Shown: positions 17,995 to 28,073, counted from the stretch's first letter. The stretch: 64,000 bases of DNA from CAVXNP01 sp963763305 (GCA_963763305.1 CAVXNP010000001.1:3100001-3164000), one strand, 5' to 3'. Notes: generated by a model not told the origin, from the letters alone. Numbers and translations: made by a program.

Positions 17995-18428
17995 GCACGA
18001 ACGAACACGACGATCCCATCCTGCAACGGGAGGGCTCCATGCAGCAGCGCGCGGAGCAGCCGGCATCGGGAGGCATGCCGATGTCCGATCCCGTGGTGGA
18101 TCGGTACCGATACGTCTACCACGCACTGCGCGCCGCGCCGCTGGAGGAGCCGCCAGCGGATTTCGCCGCGCAGATGGAGCAGATGACGCGCGACTTCGAG
18201 GAAAGCGCCGCATTCGAGGCATGGATGGTCCGTGTCATCGGCGGTGCTACCGGGCTGATGGTCCTGTGGATGGCCACCGCCGTCGGCGCCAGCGCGTGGC
18301 CGTTCCTGATGCGACGATTGGCACCCTTGCCCTGGGCCCTGATCCTGGCGGTGACGGGAAGCCTGGCGCTGGCCTGGGTGCTGGACCGGTGGCTGTCGTC
18401 CTGGTTCGCGTCACCTCACGCCCGTTGA
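17991..18428 (+). CDS. Probable membrane anti-sigma factor or sigma-coupled membrane protein
   Basis: A 145-residue protein whose ATG overlaps the sigma factor stop, which points to translational coupling and fixed stoichiometry. The N-terminal ~85 residues are polar, with DRYRYVYHALRAAPLEEPPADFA as the best candidate for a sigma-binding helix region. Two hydrophobic helices follow (GATGLMVLWMATAVGASAW and LPWALILAVTGSLALAWVL) with a short tail. This is the layout of membrane anti-sigma factors, but no zinc-binding ZAS motif (HxxxCxxC) is present, so the role rests on context. Nothing on this strand follows closely. Confidence 0.72.
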   Translation: MSTNEHDDPILQREGSMQQRAEQPASGGMPMSDPVVDRYRYVYHALRAAPLEEPPADFAAQMEQMTRDFEESAAFEAWMVRVIGGATGLMVLWMATAVGASAWPFLMRRLAPLPWALILAVTGSLALAWVLDRWLSSWFASPHAR

Positions 18429-18551
18429 GGCGGCAACCGGGTACGGCGACACCACCCGCGGGTCCGGGCTCGCCGGGGTCGCCGCGGCGACGCGTTGATC
18501 CCGGCATCGAGGCCGGTCAGCCAGGCGCCGCCATGCCGCGGCGCGCCCCCG

Positions 18552-19673
18552 TCAGCGGCCGGCGTCTGCCGAAGTGGACCGATGCCAGGTCTTGAGCATG
18601 GCCCAGCCCATCGCGGTCAGCGGCACGGCCAGGAAGGTGCCGGCGATGCCGCCGAGGATCGCGCCGGCGCTCAGCGCCAGCACGATCGCCAGCGCATGCA
18701 GGTGCAACCACTTGCCCAGCACCAGTGGCGACAACAGGTTGCCCTCGAGCTGGTTGACTGCCACCACCACGCCGGTGACCCACAGCGCAGCGTTCAAATC
18801 CACCGTGACCAGCGCCACCAGTGCGGCCACGGCGCCGGAGACGGTGGCGCCGATGATCGGCACGAACGCACCGATGAACACCAGGATCGACAGTGGCAGC
18901 GCCAGCGGCACGCCCAGGATCCACAATGCACCGCCGATGAAAGCGGTGTCCACCAGCGCCACGATCGCTGTGCCGCGCAGGTAACCGCCCAGCACGATCA
19001 TGCCCTGGCGGCCGCTGGCGCGCGCCCTGTCGCGCAAAGTCGGGCTGAACGGGTCGGTCAGGAACTGCCAGATCGCCGGCCCGTCCTTGAGCAGGAAGAA
19101 CAGCACGAACAGGCCCAGGACGAAGCCGGTGGCAACCTGTGCCGCGCCGTAGACGCCGGCCATGGCGTCGGCGCCGAACTCCTTGCTGGTGACGAAGTCG
19201 ACCACCGACTGGCGCGCTTCGTCGATCTGCGCAGCGCTTAGTGGCAACGGGCCGTGGCGGAGGTAGTCCATGGCCCGTTGCAGACCCTGCGTGGCCGCAT
19301 CCTGCATGCTGCCGAGCTGCGATTGCATGCGCACCACGGCGTAGGCAATCGCGCCGCCCACGCCCACGCCGCCCAGCAGCAGGGCGATTGCCGCGGCCAG
19401 GGCGTTGGGCATGTGCGGCTTGAGCAGGCGCATCAACGGCTGCAGCGCCGCGGCGACGATCAGCGCAACCAGGAACGGCACCACCAGCAGCTTCAGCCTG
19501 ACCGCCGCGTACAGCAACAGGGCCACGAAGGCCAGGATCAGCAGCGCCTGTATGGCGCGCGTGGCCAGCCGCCCCATGGCATCGGCCCATAGCGTGCGCG
19601 CACTGTTCGCGTGCTGCGGGCCGACCACGGTCGCGCCGATGTCCGGGTTGTCGTGCTCGGGTGTCGTGTTCAT
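18552..19673 (-). CDS. AI-2E family transporter
   Basis: A 373-residue inner-membrane protein with about eight hydrophobic segments in the pattern of the AI-2E (PerM/YdiK-like) family: LKLLVVPFLVALIVAAALQP near the start, a large central polar region (about 120-190), FLLKDGPAIWQFL, GGYLRGTAIVALVDTAFIGG, and the late VFIGAFVPIIGATVSG and NQLEGNLLSPLVLG. Members export autoinducer-2, act as Na+/H+ antiporters or are uncharacterised, so the substrate is left open. The start at 19673 has GAGG six bases upstream. The gene is 90 bases downstream of the broken ABC permease on the same strand. Confidence 0.88.
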   Translation of the reverse strand: MNTTPEHDNPDIGATVVGPQHANSARTLWADAMGRLATRAIQALLILAFVALLLYAAVRLKLLVVPFLVALIVAAALQPLMRLLKPHMPNALAAAIALLLGGVGVGGAIAYAVVRMQSQLGSMQDAATQGLQRAMDYLRHGPLPLSAAQIDEARQSVVDFVTSKEFGADAMAGVYGAAQVATGFVLGLFVLFFLLKDGPAIWQFLTDPFSPTLRDRARASGRQGMIVLGGYLRGTAIVALVDTAFIGGALWILGVPLALPLSILVFIGAFVPIIGATVSGAVAALVALVTVDLNAALWVTGVVVAVNQLEGNLLSPLVLGKWLHLHALAIVLALSAGAILGGIAGTFLAVPLTAMGWAMLKTWHRSTSADAGR

Positions 19674-19762
19674 GCCATGCCTCGCCGAAACATACCCGAG
19701 GCTAACGCGCCATCGTTCTCGGGCAGGTGCACGCGGCGTGCAGGCGAGGCCAGCGCTGGCGC

Positions 19763-20528
19763 TCAGGTCTTGAGCCGGTAGCCGGTGCGGAAGATCCACC
19801 CCACCAGCGCCAGGCAGACCGCCAGGAACACCAGGGTCATGCCCAGGCTCACGCCACACGCCCACGTCGGCGATGCCGTAGAAGCTCCAGCGAAAGCCGC
19901 TGACCAGGTAGACCACCGGGTTGAACAGGGTGACCTTCTGCCACAGCGGCGGCAGCATGTGGATCGAGTAGAAGCTGCCGCCGAGGAAGGTCAGCGGGGT
20001 GACGATCAGCAGCGGCACGAGCTGCAGCTTCTCGAAGCCGTCGGCCCAGATGCCGATGATGAAGCCGAACAGGCTGAAGGTGACCGCGGTCAGCACCAGG
20101 AACGCCACCATCCACACCGGATGGACGATATGGAAGCGGCACGAACAGCCGCGCGGTGGCCAGGATGATCAGCCCGAGGATCACCGACTTGGTGGCCGCC
20201 GCGCCGACGTAGCCGGCCACGATCTCCACGTACGACACCGGCGCGGAGAGCAGCTCGTAGATGGTGCCGGTGAACTTGGGAAAGTAGATGCCGAACGAGG
20301 CGTTGGAAATGCTCTGCGTCAGCAGCGACAGCATGATCAGCCCGGGCACGATGAAGGCGCCGTAGCTGACCCCGTCCACATCGCTCATGCGCGAGCCGAT
20401 GGCCGCGCCGAACACCACGAAATACAGCGAGGTGGAGATCACCGGCGAGACGATGCTCTGCAGCAGGGTGCGCCGGGTGCGCGCCATCTCGAACAGGTAG
20501 ATGGCGCGGATCGCGCGAAGGTTGAGGC

Positions 20529-20532
<4 letters not shown>
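19763..20532 (-). pseudogene. yadH: ABC-2 type transport permease (YadH-like), two frameshifts
   Basis: Three frames must be joined to read the whole permease. It starts MSLNLRAIRAIYLFEMARTR and carries GLIMLSLLTQSISNASFGIY, a conserved ABC-2 permease region. The frame is lost near 20131 (an extra base in CTTCCATATC, minus strand), resumes at HPVWMVAFLVLTAVTFSLFG, is lost again near 19857 (an extra base in GTGTGGCGTG) and ends LALVGWIFRTGYRLKT. Removing both bases gives 255 residues, the usual length for the family. It would pair with the upstream ATPase to form an exporter; its ATG overlaps the ATPase stop by four bases. Sequencing error or a genuine double frameshift are the alternatives. 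Confidence 0.8.
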
Positions 20533-21457
<925 letters not shown>

Positions 21458-21637
21458 GGTAACGTGTCCCTTGGAAGAGGCAGCCGAGTATAGCGGCCGC
21501 AGGCGACGTCGCCGACCAGTCCGGCTGCCACGTCCGGGTGTAGCTGCCGTCGAGGTTTTGCCGCCGGTCCTTCCCGACCCGACGACGCGGCCGGGGCTAA
21601 CGTCGCGCCACTGTGCCGCGACCGGAAGGAGAGACCC

Positions 21638-22828
21638 ATGCTTGCCACCACCTATCGCCGCCCGTACCGGGTGCGCGCCGACCACGTGCCCGACCCGGTG
21701 ATCGAGCATCCCAACGATGCCATCGTGCGGGTTACCCGCGCCTGTATCTGCGGCTCGGACCTGCACCTGTATCACGGTCTGGTTCCCGATACCCGCGTGG
21801 GCTCGGTGTTCGGCCATGAATTCACCGGCGTGGTGGAAGAGGTCGGCCCCTCGGTGCAGAACCTGAAGGTGGGCGACCATGTGCTGGTGCCGTTCAACAT
21901 CTTCTGCGGCACCTGCTACTACTGCGAGCGCGAGCTCTACGCCAACTGCCAGAACGTCAATCCGGAGGCCACCGCGGTTGGCGGTATCTACGGCTATTCG
22001 CACACCGCCGGCGGCTACAACGGCGGCCAGGCCGAGTACGTGCGGGTGCCGTTCGCCGACATCGGGCCGACGGTGATTCCCTCGGACATCCACATCGAGG
22101 ATGCCGTGCTGCTGACCGACGTGGTGCCCACCGGGTACCAGGCCGCCGAGATGGGCGACATCAAGGAGAACGACACCGTGGTGGTGTTCGGTGCCGGCCC
22201 GATCGGCATCATGGCCGCGCGCAGCGCCTGGCTGATGGGGGCGGGCCGCGTCATCGTGGTCGACCATGTGGACTACCGGCTGGACTTCGTGCGCAAGTAT
22301 GCCCACTGCGAGACGGTCGACTTCCGTGAGGTGCGCGACATGGCCGTGCACATCAAGAAGATGACCGACTGGCTGGGCGCGGACGTGTGCATCGACGCGG
22401 TCGGCTGCGAGGCGGACGGCAACTTCCTGCAGACCCTCACCGGCGTGAAGATGAAGATGCAGGCGGGCGCGGCCACGGCCCTGCACTGGGCGATCAACTG
22501 TGCGCGCAAGGGCGGCAACGTATCGATCATCGGCGTGTACGGTCCCACCTTCAACGCCATACCGATCGGCAGCGCCATGAACAAGGGCCTGACCCTGCGC
22601 ATGAACCAGTGCAGCGTCAAACGCCACCTGCCGCACCTGATCGAGCACGTGCGCGCCGGGCGACTCAACCCGCGCGAGATCATCACCCACCGGGTACCGC
22701 TGGAAGAGGTCAACGACGCCTACCGCACGTTCTCGCGCAAGCAGGATGGCTGCATCAAGGCGATGCTGATCCCGCCACGCGCCGGCCCGGTGGAACCGCG
22801 TGCCGCCACCGCCGACGTGCTGCACTGA
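21638..22828 (+). CDS. Zinc-dependent alcohol dehydrogenase
   Basis: A 396-residue medium-chain dehydrogenase. The catalytic zinc site is visible in CICGSDLHLYHG and GHEFTGVVEEVG, the structural zinc site in CGTCYYCERELYANC, and the NAD(P) fold in VFGAGPIGIMA. The length and the segment GGYNGGQAEYVRVPFADIGP place it near the glutathione-independent formaldehyde dehydrogenase and threonine dehydrogenase-like branch; the natural substrate cannot be fixed. GGAAGGAGAGACCC gives a strong ribosome site. A small partner gene starts 12 bases after its stop, so the two are almost certainly co-transcribed. It is divergent from the ABC transporter operon. Confidence 0.92.
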   Translation: MLATTYRRPYRVRADHVPDPVIEHPNDAIVRVTRACICGSDLHLYHGLVPDTRVGSVFGHEFTGVVEEVGPSVQNLKVGDHVLVPFNIFCGTCYYCERELYANCQNVNPEATAVGGIYGYSHTAGGYNGGQAEYVRVPFADIGPTVIPSDIHIEDAVLLTDVVPTGYQAAEMGDIKENDTVVVFGAGPIGIMAARSAWLMGAGRVIVVDHVDYRLDFVRKYAHCETVDFREVRDMAVHIKKMTDWLGADVCIDAVGCEADGNFLQTLTGVKMKMQAGAATALHWAINCARKGGNVSIIGVYGPTFNAIPIGSAMNKGLTLRMNQCSVKRHLPHLIEHVRAGRLNPREIITHRVPLEEVNDAYRTFSRKQDGCIKAMLIPPRAGPVEPRAATADVLH

Positions 22829-22839
22829 AGGAGATCGCC

Positions 22840-23274
22840 ATGAGCCAGTCCAACGACCATTCGCATATCCCCGGCTGGGGCGTCGACCGCGACCCGGCTG
22901 ATCGTCCGGCCGTGCCGATGGAGCACAAGCCACCACGCCTGGATGGGGTGCACTGGGCCGAACCGCCACAGCAACCGGTCACCGTGGAGATACTGCACTC
23001 GATCGAGCGCCCGGGCATCTCCAGGGTGTTCGGCACCAGTGTCCCTCCGCGCGGGCTGAGCGGCTGGGTCCGCCGGGCCGCGTTCCGGCGCAGCGAAAAC
23101 GACATCCGCCACTGGACCATGCTGCTGATGGCCGACCGCATCGACGTCGTGGAGCACGCGCTGGAGGACGCCAGCCGGTCGCCGACGGCGCGCAAGGTTG
23201 CCGTGGGCGTGGCGGGTGTCGGGTTGGCGCTGTGGCTGCTGCGTCGACGTCGGCCGCGAAACGCCTACCGTTGA
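22840..23274 (+). CDS. Hypothetical protein with C-terminal membrane helix, co-transcribed with the alcohol dehydrogenase
   Basis: A 144-residue protein starting 12 bases after the dehydrogenase stop, with AAGGAG seven bases before its ATG. The N-terminal half is polar and Pro-rich (GWGVDRDPADRPAVPMEHKP, then HWAEPPQQPVTVEILHS). The middle is rich in basic residues (GLSGWVRRAAFRRSENDIRH) and resembles the linkage of other short dehydrogenase-partner proteins. A C-terminal hydrophobic segment (VAVGVAGVGLALWLL) is followed by an Arg-rich tail, consistent with an inside-positive membrane anchor. I do not recognise the family; the operon suggests a role with the dehydrogenase. Confidence 0.72.
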   Translation: MSQSNDHSHIPGWGVDRDPADRPAVPMEHKPPRLDGVHWAEPPQQPVTVEILHSIERPGISRVFGTSVPPRGLSGWVRRAAFRRSENDIRHWTMLLMADRIDVVEHALEDASRSPTARKVAVGVAGVGLALWLLRRRRPRNAYR

Positions 23275-23311
23275 GGGCCGGGATCAGCCGGAGCAAAGCG
23301 CTGGCGGCAGG

Positions 23312-23926
23312 TTATTTCGCCTGCACGCCGGTGTGCGCGTGCCGGGTCAGGCGCAACAGCAGGCGCAGGGTCACCCGCTCCATCACCAGCAACACCACGA
23401 TCATTGCCAGGGCCATGCCGAACAGCACCAGGGTGCTTTCGTCGCCATAGCGGAAGGCGAAGCTGATTGCCGTGGAGGCGGCCGGCGGGTGCACGATGTT
23501 GAACGACACCATCAGCGCGATCGCGCTGGCCATCGCCAGGCCCGCGGCCACGTAGCCGGGGCCAAGCAGCGTCAGGGCCAAGGCACCAACCAGGGCGGCC
23601 AGACCCTGCGCCCGGAACAGGGTCGAAGCCTGGTTGGTGCCGTGTTCGGGGTCCAGGTAGATCAGAAATGCGCTGCTGGCCAGTGACGAAAACAGCAGCC
23701 GCTGGTGGCTGAAACGTTCGACCAGGAACAGCACCAGTATCACCACCAGCGTGGGAAACAGGGCCAGCAGCAGTTCGTGTCGGGTGCTCAGGCGGCGCCT
23801 GCCAAAGCGTGCCGCGGGCGCGCTGGCCGAGCCGCTGGCGGTGGGGGCGGTACTGTCCGCCGGTCGCGGAGGCGGGCCGGGGTGCCCGTCCGGCTCGGTC
23901 TGCGTGCTGCGACCCGGCGCGGTCAA
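23312..23926 (-). CDS. HPP family membrane protein
   Basis: A 204-residue protein: a ~55-residue polar Pro/Ala/Arg-rich start, then about four to five membrane helices with the family signature FNIVHPPAASTAISFAF. HPP proteins are integral membrane proteins; plant and cyanobacterial members are linked to nitrite transport. TTG at 23926 is chosen because it overlaps the stop of the upstream ZIP gene in TTGA and has GGAGG six bases upstream, which lies inside the ZIP coding end. The tight coupling with a metal transporter is unusual. The C-terminus is basic (LLLRLTRHAHTGVQAK). Substrate is unknown. Confidence 0.8.
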   Translation of the reverse strand: MTAPGRSTQTEPDGHPGPPPRPADSTAPTASGSASAPAARFGRRRLSTRHELLLALFPTLVVILVLFLVERFSHQRLLFSSLASSAFLIYLDPEHGTNQASTLFRAQGLAALVGALALTLLGPGYVAAGLAMASAIALMVSFNIVHPPAASTAISFAFRYGDESTLVLFGMALAMIVVLLVMERVTLRLLLRLTRHAHTGVQAK

Positions 23927-24687
23927 GCGGCACCTCCAAGCTCGCTCAGCATGAATGCCGCCAGGAAGCCACCGACGGTAACCAGCCCGGCCAGGTCGTG
24001 TGCGTGTTCGAACGCCTCCGGCATCATGGTGTCGGCCAGCATCGCCAGGATGGCGCCGGCGGCGATCGCGGTGGTGGCGGCCACCACTTCCACCGAGAAC
24101 TGCTGGAACACCGCATAGCCGACCAGCGCGGCGATGCCGCTGATCAGCGCGATAGTCACCCAGACGCCGGCGATATAGCCGGGCGAGCGGCCGGCCTTCT
24201 TCATGCCGGCGGCACTGGACAGGCCCTCGGGAACGTTGGAGAGGAAGATCGCGATGACCGCGACCAGGCTGACCGCGCCGCCCTTGAGCAGGCTCAAGCC
24301 GATCACGATCGACTCGGGAATGCCGTCCAGCAGCGAGCCCACCGCGATCGCCAGGCCACTGCCGCCGTGTCGGGACTCGGAGGGCTGGTGGCCGGCTGAG
24401 CGCTTGCGGTGCTTCGCTCCGTGTCGGGCAAGCAACCCGTTGGCCGCGGTGTAGATCGTGGCGCCGGCAAGAAAGCCGATGGCGGTGGCGAAGACGCCTC
24501 CGCGCCGGTAGGCCTCTTCCATCAGCTCGAACGACAGCGCCGAAATGAGCACCCCGCTGCCGAACGCCATCACGGCGGCGATCAGCCGCTGCGGCACCTT
24601 GACGTAGTAACCGACGGAAGCCCCGATCAGCAGCGCCGAACCGGCCACCAGCCCCCAGAATGCCGCCTGAAGCCACAATGGAATCAT
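23923..24687 (-). CDS. ZIP family metal transporter
   Basis: A 254-residue inner-membrane protein with about eight hydrophobic segments and a His/Arg-rich loop between helices 3 and 4 (ARHGAKHRKRSAGHQPSESR). The two signature helices read GSLLDGIPESIVIGL and FLSNVPEGLSSA: the Pro-Glu pairs are kept but the histidines of the classical HNxPEG motifs are replaced by Asp and Ser, as in one bacterial subgroup. A role in uptake of Zn, Mn or Fe is expected from the family, but the metal may differ. It is followed by a TTGA-coupled HPP gene. The start has an AGGCGGGCGG ribosome site. Confidence 0.85.
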   Translation of the reverse strand: MIPLWLQAAFWGLVAGSALLIGASVGYYVKVPQRLIAAVMAFGSGVLISALSFELMEEAYRRGGVFATAIGFLAGATIYTAANGLLARHGAKHRKRSAGHQPSESRHGGSGLAIAVGSLLDGIPESIVIGLSLLKGGAVSLVAVIAIFLSNVPEGLSSAAGMKKAGRSPGYIAGVWVTIALISGIAALVGYAVFQQFSVEVVAATTAIAAGAILAMLADTMMPEAFEHAHDLAGLVTVGGFLAAFMLSELGGAA

Positions 24688-24819
24688 CCGCCAGCCCGCC
24701 TGCCTCGATCAGGCCAGAGTGGCGGCGGGCCCGAAAAGCCGATGCGAATATCCGGTGCAGGCAGGTTGTCCCGGCGCGGGGCACGCGGCTGCGGCAGGCG
24801 TGTGGCGGGGTGCGGCGAT

Positions 24820-26169
24820 CTAGACCAGAGTGAAGCGGTTGCCGCCCTGTTTCTTCGACTCGTACATGGCCCGGTCGGCGTGCCGCAGCAGGGGCTTCTT
24901 TTCCGAGCCGTTCTCCGGATAAAGCGCGATACCGATGCTGGTACTGACTTGCACGGCCAGCCCCTGAAGCTCGAACGGCTGCATCAGGGCCACTCGGATG
25001 TCCTCGGCCACCGCAAAGGCGTTGCCCGGTTCGGCAATGCGCTCGACCAGCACCACGAACTCGTCGCCACCCAGGCGCCCGACCGTGTCGGACTGCCGCA
25101 CGCTGGCCCGGATGCGCCGTGCCACTTCGTGCAGCAGCAGGTCGCCCAGCTCGTGCCCGTGGCGATCGTTGACCTGCTTGAAGCCATCCAGGTCCAGGTA
25201 GAGCAGGGCCAGGCGGGTGCGCTCCTGCCTGGCCCGCTCCAGCGCCTGTTCCAGGCGTGCGTGGACGGTGCTGCGGTTGGGCAGGTCGGTGAGCGGATCG
25301 TGGCCGACCATGTGCTCGAGCCAGGCCTGGTTGCGTTTGCGTTCGATCGCCGACGCGACCTGCGCCGAGACGAACTGCAGCAGCGCCATGTCCTGCTCGG
25401 TGTAGCGCACGCCACCCTCGTAGCTTTGCACCACCAGTGCGCCGATCACGCCCTTGGTCGAGCGCAACGGCACGCCCAGCCAGTCCAGTGCCGCATGGCC
25501 GACCACCGAGAGCAGGCGCGGATGAAGCCCTTGCTGCCGGTCGGGAGTGATCAGCAGCGCCTGGCCGGTACGGATCACCTCGTTGCTGAGCGTGGCCTTG
25601 TCCAACGACAGCGGCCCGGGCGCCTGGTCGTGCTCGTCCACGAAGTAGGGAAACTCCACCGTGCCCCCGGAGGCTTCGATCAGGGCGACGAAGAAATTGG
25701 TCGCCGGCAGCAATCGGCCAATGATCTGGTGGATGCGGCCGAACAGGGCCAGCAGGTCCTCGTCGCCATGGGCCGCCTCGGAAATCGCCAGCAGCGCCGC
25801 CTGCACCCGCTCGGCACGCTTGAGTTCGGTGATGTCGCGGCCGACCGCCACGCGGACCTGATCGCTGTCGGACCAGCGCGCCGCCCACATCATGTCCACC
25901 GCGCGACCGTCCTTGCCCACGTAGCGGTTGTGGAAATGCAGCTTCGGCTGGCCGCCCATGATCTCGCGCGCCGCGGCTTCGGTCCGCTCGCGGTCGTCCG
26001 GATGCACGTAATCCATCATCGGCGTGCCGATCACCTCGTCGGCGCGGTAGCCCAGGATGCGCTCGAAGCCGGCGTTGACGAACACGTAGCGGCCATCGTT
26101 GCCAACCACGCAGATGGCATCCGGCACCAGGTCGATGACGGCAGCGTGTGGCAGGTGGTTGATTTCCAT
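24820..26169 (-). CDS. PAS-GAF-GGDEF diguanylate cyclase
   Basis: A 449-residue cytoplasmic signalling protein without TM helices. PAS covers about residues 5-120 (ICVVGNDGRYVFVNAGFERI, VAVGRDITELKRAERVQ), GAF about 125-275 (LLPATNFFVALIEASGG, GVPLRSTKGVIGALVV) and GGDEF about 285-449. The active-site motif is GGDEF, the substrate-binding segment DLDGFKQVNDRHGHELGD is intact and an I-site RQSD lies five residues before GGDEF, so it is predicted to make cyclic-di-GMP with feedback inhibition. GAF may bind a small ligand or chromophore; no phytochrome-type cysteine is evident. The ATG has GGAG four bases upstream. It is single-gene by spacing. Confidence 0.92.
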   Translation of the reverse strand: MEINHLPHAAVIDLVPDAICVVGNDGRYVFVNAGFERILGYRADEVIGTPMMDYVHPDDRERTEAAAREIMGGQPKLHFHNRYVGKDGRAVDMMWAARWSDSDQVRVAVGRDITELKRAERVQAALLAISEAAHGDEDLLALFGRIHQIIGRLLPATNFFVALIEASGGTVEFPYFVDEHDQAPGPLSLDKATLSNEVIRTGQALLITPDRQQGLHPRLLSVVGHAALDWLGVPLRSTKGVIGALVVQSYEGGVRYTEQDMALLQFVSAQVASAIERKRNQAWLEHMVGHDPLTDLPNRSTVHARLEQALERARQERTRLALLYLDLDGFKQVNDRHGHELGDLLLHEVARRIRASVRQSDTVGRLGGDEFVVLVERIAEPGNAFAVAEDIRVALMQPFELQGLAVQVSTSIGIALYPENGSEKKPLLRHADRAMYESKKQGGNRFTLV

Positions 26170-26319
26170 CGCTCTCCGCGACTTGAAGCCGATTGCTGGG
26201 GAAGGGGCCTTGACATGGAGCCTGCCCAGATCTTAGTCCGTTTGGCCCGCCGGCTGCTGGCGAACCGGTCACGCTGGCGGCGGTGCGGTGTGCCACCGCT
26301 GCCGCGGGTCGGCGCCGGT

Positions 26320-26574
26320 TCAGTCGCTGCGGGCGCCCGGTTCCTCGTTTTTCAGCACGCCGCGCAGGTTCGTGGCGAACAATCCCAGCTGCAGTGCGAT
26401 CAGGGCGTAAGCATGATCGTGCCAGCCCCAGGTCACCCACAACACGTTGCTGAGCACGAAAAAGGCGAAACCCCACACCCGACGCTTGCGCGACAGCGAG
26501 CCCACCAGCCAGGCGGCCAGCAGGGTGACCGCCATCGCCGGCCACTGCAGCACGTCGAGCAGGTCGTTCACCAC
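26320..26574 (-). CDS. Small membrane protein of 84 residues
   Basis: An 84-residue protein with three hydrophobic segments: WPAMAVTLLAAWLVG, VWGFAFFVLSNVLWVTWGW and ALIALQLGLFATNLRGV. A basic loop SRKRR between the first two suggests an outside start. The aromatic middle segment resembles small YgjV/SWEET-like membrane proteins, but the match is not firm. GTG at 26574 is used; the ribosome site is poor. It lies 150 bases upstream of the PAS-GAF-GGDEF gene on the same strand and may share its promoter. Function unknown. Confidence 0.6.
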   Translation of the reverse strand: MVNDLLDVLQWPAMAVTLLAAWLVGSLSRKRRVWGFAFFVLSNVLWVTWGWHDHAYALIALQLGLFATNLRGVLKNEEPGARSD

Positions 26575-27144
26575 GCAAACCCGCCCGGTGCGTCCCGCCG
26601 AAGCCGATGTTGGCCACTTCGTTCCGGCGGGTATCGGTTCGGGCCGGCCCGCCGGCTTCGTCCGGGCGACTGCGAATGCGACGCAGGCGTCGTGCGATGG
26701 GGAGCCACAAGGGCCTTCCGGGCGACAGCGGTCACGAGGGTTTCCCGCGGTTCGTGCAGGACGCCAGCCAGCGTGTGGGTTCCGTCCTGAACGAGGGCGG
26801 CGTCGGCTGTGGATCAGGTTCGGCGAAAGCCATGGGCGATTTTCTTTGCGTCTTGCGTTGGCTGGCGCGGACGGTTCGCGGGGACCGGCGCGCCGGCGAG
26901 GTGGGCATGTCGGGCGGAGCCTGCCTGCTGGCGCCGCCGTGGCGGATCACGGACAGTGCATACATCGCAGTGCACATGGCGACAACGCCGCGTTTGCGAG
27001 GCTTTGCAGGTGTGGGCGACGGTACCGAGGGTCGCCGGCGCGATGGCGCCATGGGCACCGGCCGGGAACCAACCGGGCGCAACCGTACTCCATGAACACA
27101 ATGCCACTTCAATGTGACGGACATCAGCGTCCGCGGGGGTATAC
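26575..27144. other. 570-base region without a convincing gene
   Basis: Several open frames cross this stretch on both strands, but none has a family-like composition, a good ribosome site or hydrophobic pattern; they look like high-GC chance frames. The last ~60 bases, with CGCGGGGGTATAC before ATG 27145, form the leader of the DUF3014 gene. The segment also separates divergent genes and so should contain their promoters. I see no tRNA, tandem repeat or strong terminator in it. Confidence 0.5.
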
Positions 27145-28014
27145 ATGGCCAAGCAACAATCTTCAGCAGGAGCCTGGGTGATCGCCGGCGTGGTGCTGGT
27201 GGTCCTGATCGGCGTGGGCATTTTCGTCTGGCGCCGCGGACTGAACCCCGCGGTGACACCGGCGTCGACCACCGCCACGACGCCGGCGGCAAGCGCCCCC
27301 GGGCAGGCCGGCGGAGCGGTCCGGCACCCGATCACCCATGCCATCCCGGCGCCGGCCAGTACGGCGCCGTTGCCGTCGCTGCAGGAAAGCGACGCCCAGG
27401 TTGCCGACGCTCTTTCGGGTCTGGCCGGCGACAGCCCGTTGCAGGGCCTGTTGCTGCCGGACCAGATCATCCCCCGGGTCGTGGCCACCGTCGATGCGCT
27501 GCCACGGCAGACGGTCGGCGCGCGGGTTTTGCCACTGCATGTGCCTGCCGGCGCCTTCGAGGTAGAGCAAGCCGACGGCCGGACGGTGATCGGCAGCGGC
27601 AATGCGGCGCGCTACCGGCCCTACATGCAGGTGCTCGAAAAGGTCGACCCCAAGGCGCTGGTCGCCTGGTACGTGCATTCGTACCCGCTGTTCCAGAAGG
27701 CCTATCAGGAGCTGGGCTATCCGCATGGCTACTTCAACGACCGGCTGATCGAGGCGATCGACGACATGCTGGCGGCCCCTTCGCCGAAGGGGCCGATAGC
27801 ACTGGTGCGGCCCAAGGTGCAGTACCAGTACGCCGACCCGGCCCTGCAGTCGCTCTCGGCCGGGCAAAAACTGATGCTTCGGGTGGGTCCGGCCAATGAA
27901 GCGAGGATCAAGGCGCGCCTGCGCCAGATCCGCGCAGAACTGACCGGCGCGCAATTGCCGGCCATGGCGGGCACCGCCAGCGGGCCGGCGAGTCCGGCCA
28001 GCGTCACGCCATAG
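27145..28014 (+). CDS. DUF3014 family membrane-anchored protein
   Basis: A 289-residue protein with one N-terminal membrane helix (about residues 10-30), a Pro/Ala/Thr linker (about 35-75) and the DUF3014 domain: LPSLQESDAQVADALSGLAG, PDQIIPRVVATVDALPRQTV, RYRPYMQVLEKVDPKALVAW, YPLFQKAYQELGYPHGYFND and DMLAAPSPKGPIALVRPKVQ. The domain is expected in the periplasm; its function is unknown. The leader has a G-rich ribosome site (CGCGGGGG). The gene faces the NUDIX gene on the other strand, with 59 bases between the stops. Confidence 0.88.
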   Translation: MAKQQSSAGAWVIAGVVLVVLIGVGIFVWRRGLNPAVTPASTTATTPAASAPGQAGGAVRHPITHAIPAPASTAPLPSLQESDAQVADALSGLAGDSPLQGLLLPDQIIPRVVATVDALPRQTVGARVLPLHVPAGAFEVEQADGRTVIGSGNAARYRPYMQVLEKVDPKALVAWYVHSYPLFQKAYQELGYPHGYFNDRLIEAIDDMLAAPSPKGPIALVRPKVQYQYADPALQSLSAGQKLMLRVGPANEARIKARLRQIRAELTGAQLPAMAGTASGPASPASVTP

Positions 28015-28073
28015 AGCCTGCCGCTGGTGGGTGGTGCATGCGGGCGTGGAAAGGCTGCTGCCTGCGAAGGATC

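Noticed and set aside
23927..26710. Long minus-strand extension upstream of the HPP gene
   Set aside because: The frame merely passes through the ZIP and GGDEF genes in another register; only the last 204 residues have HPP features.
24409..26790. 793-residue plus-strand open frame
   Set aside because: Antisense to the PAS-GAF-GGDEF gene and part of the ZIP gene; no homology signal and no plausible start.
26607..27095. 162-residue plus-strand frame in the intergenic gap
   Set aside because: No ribosome site, Arg/Gly-rich chance composition and no conserved pattern.
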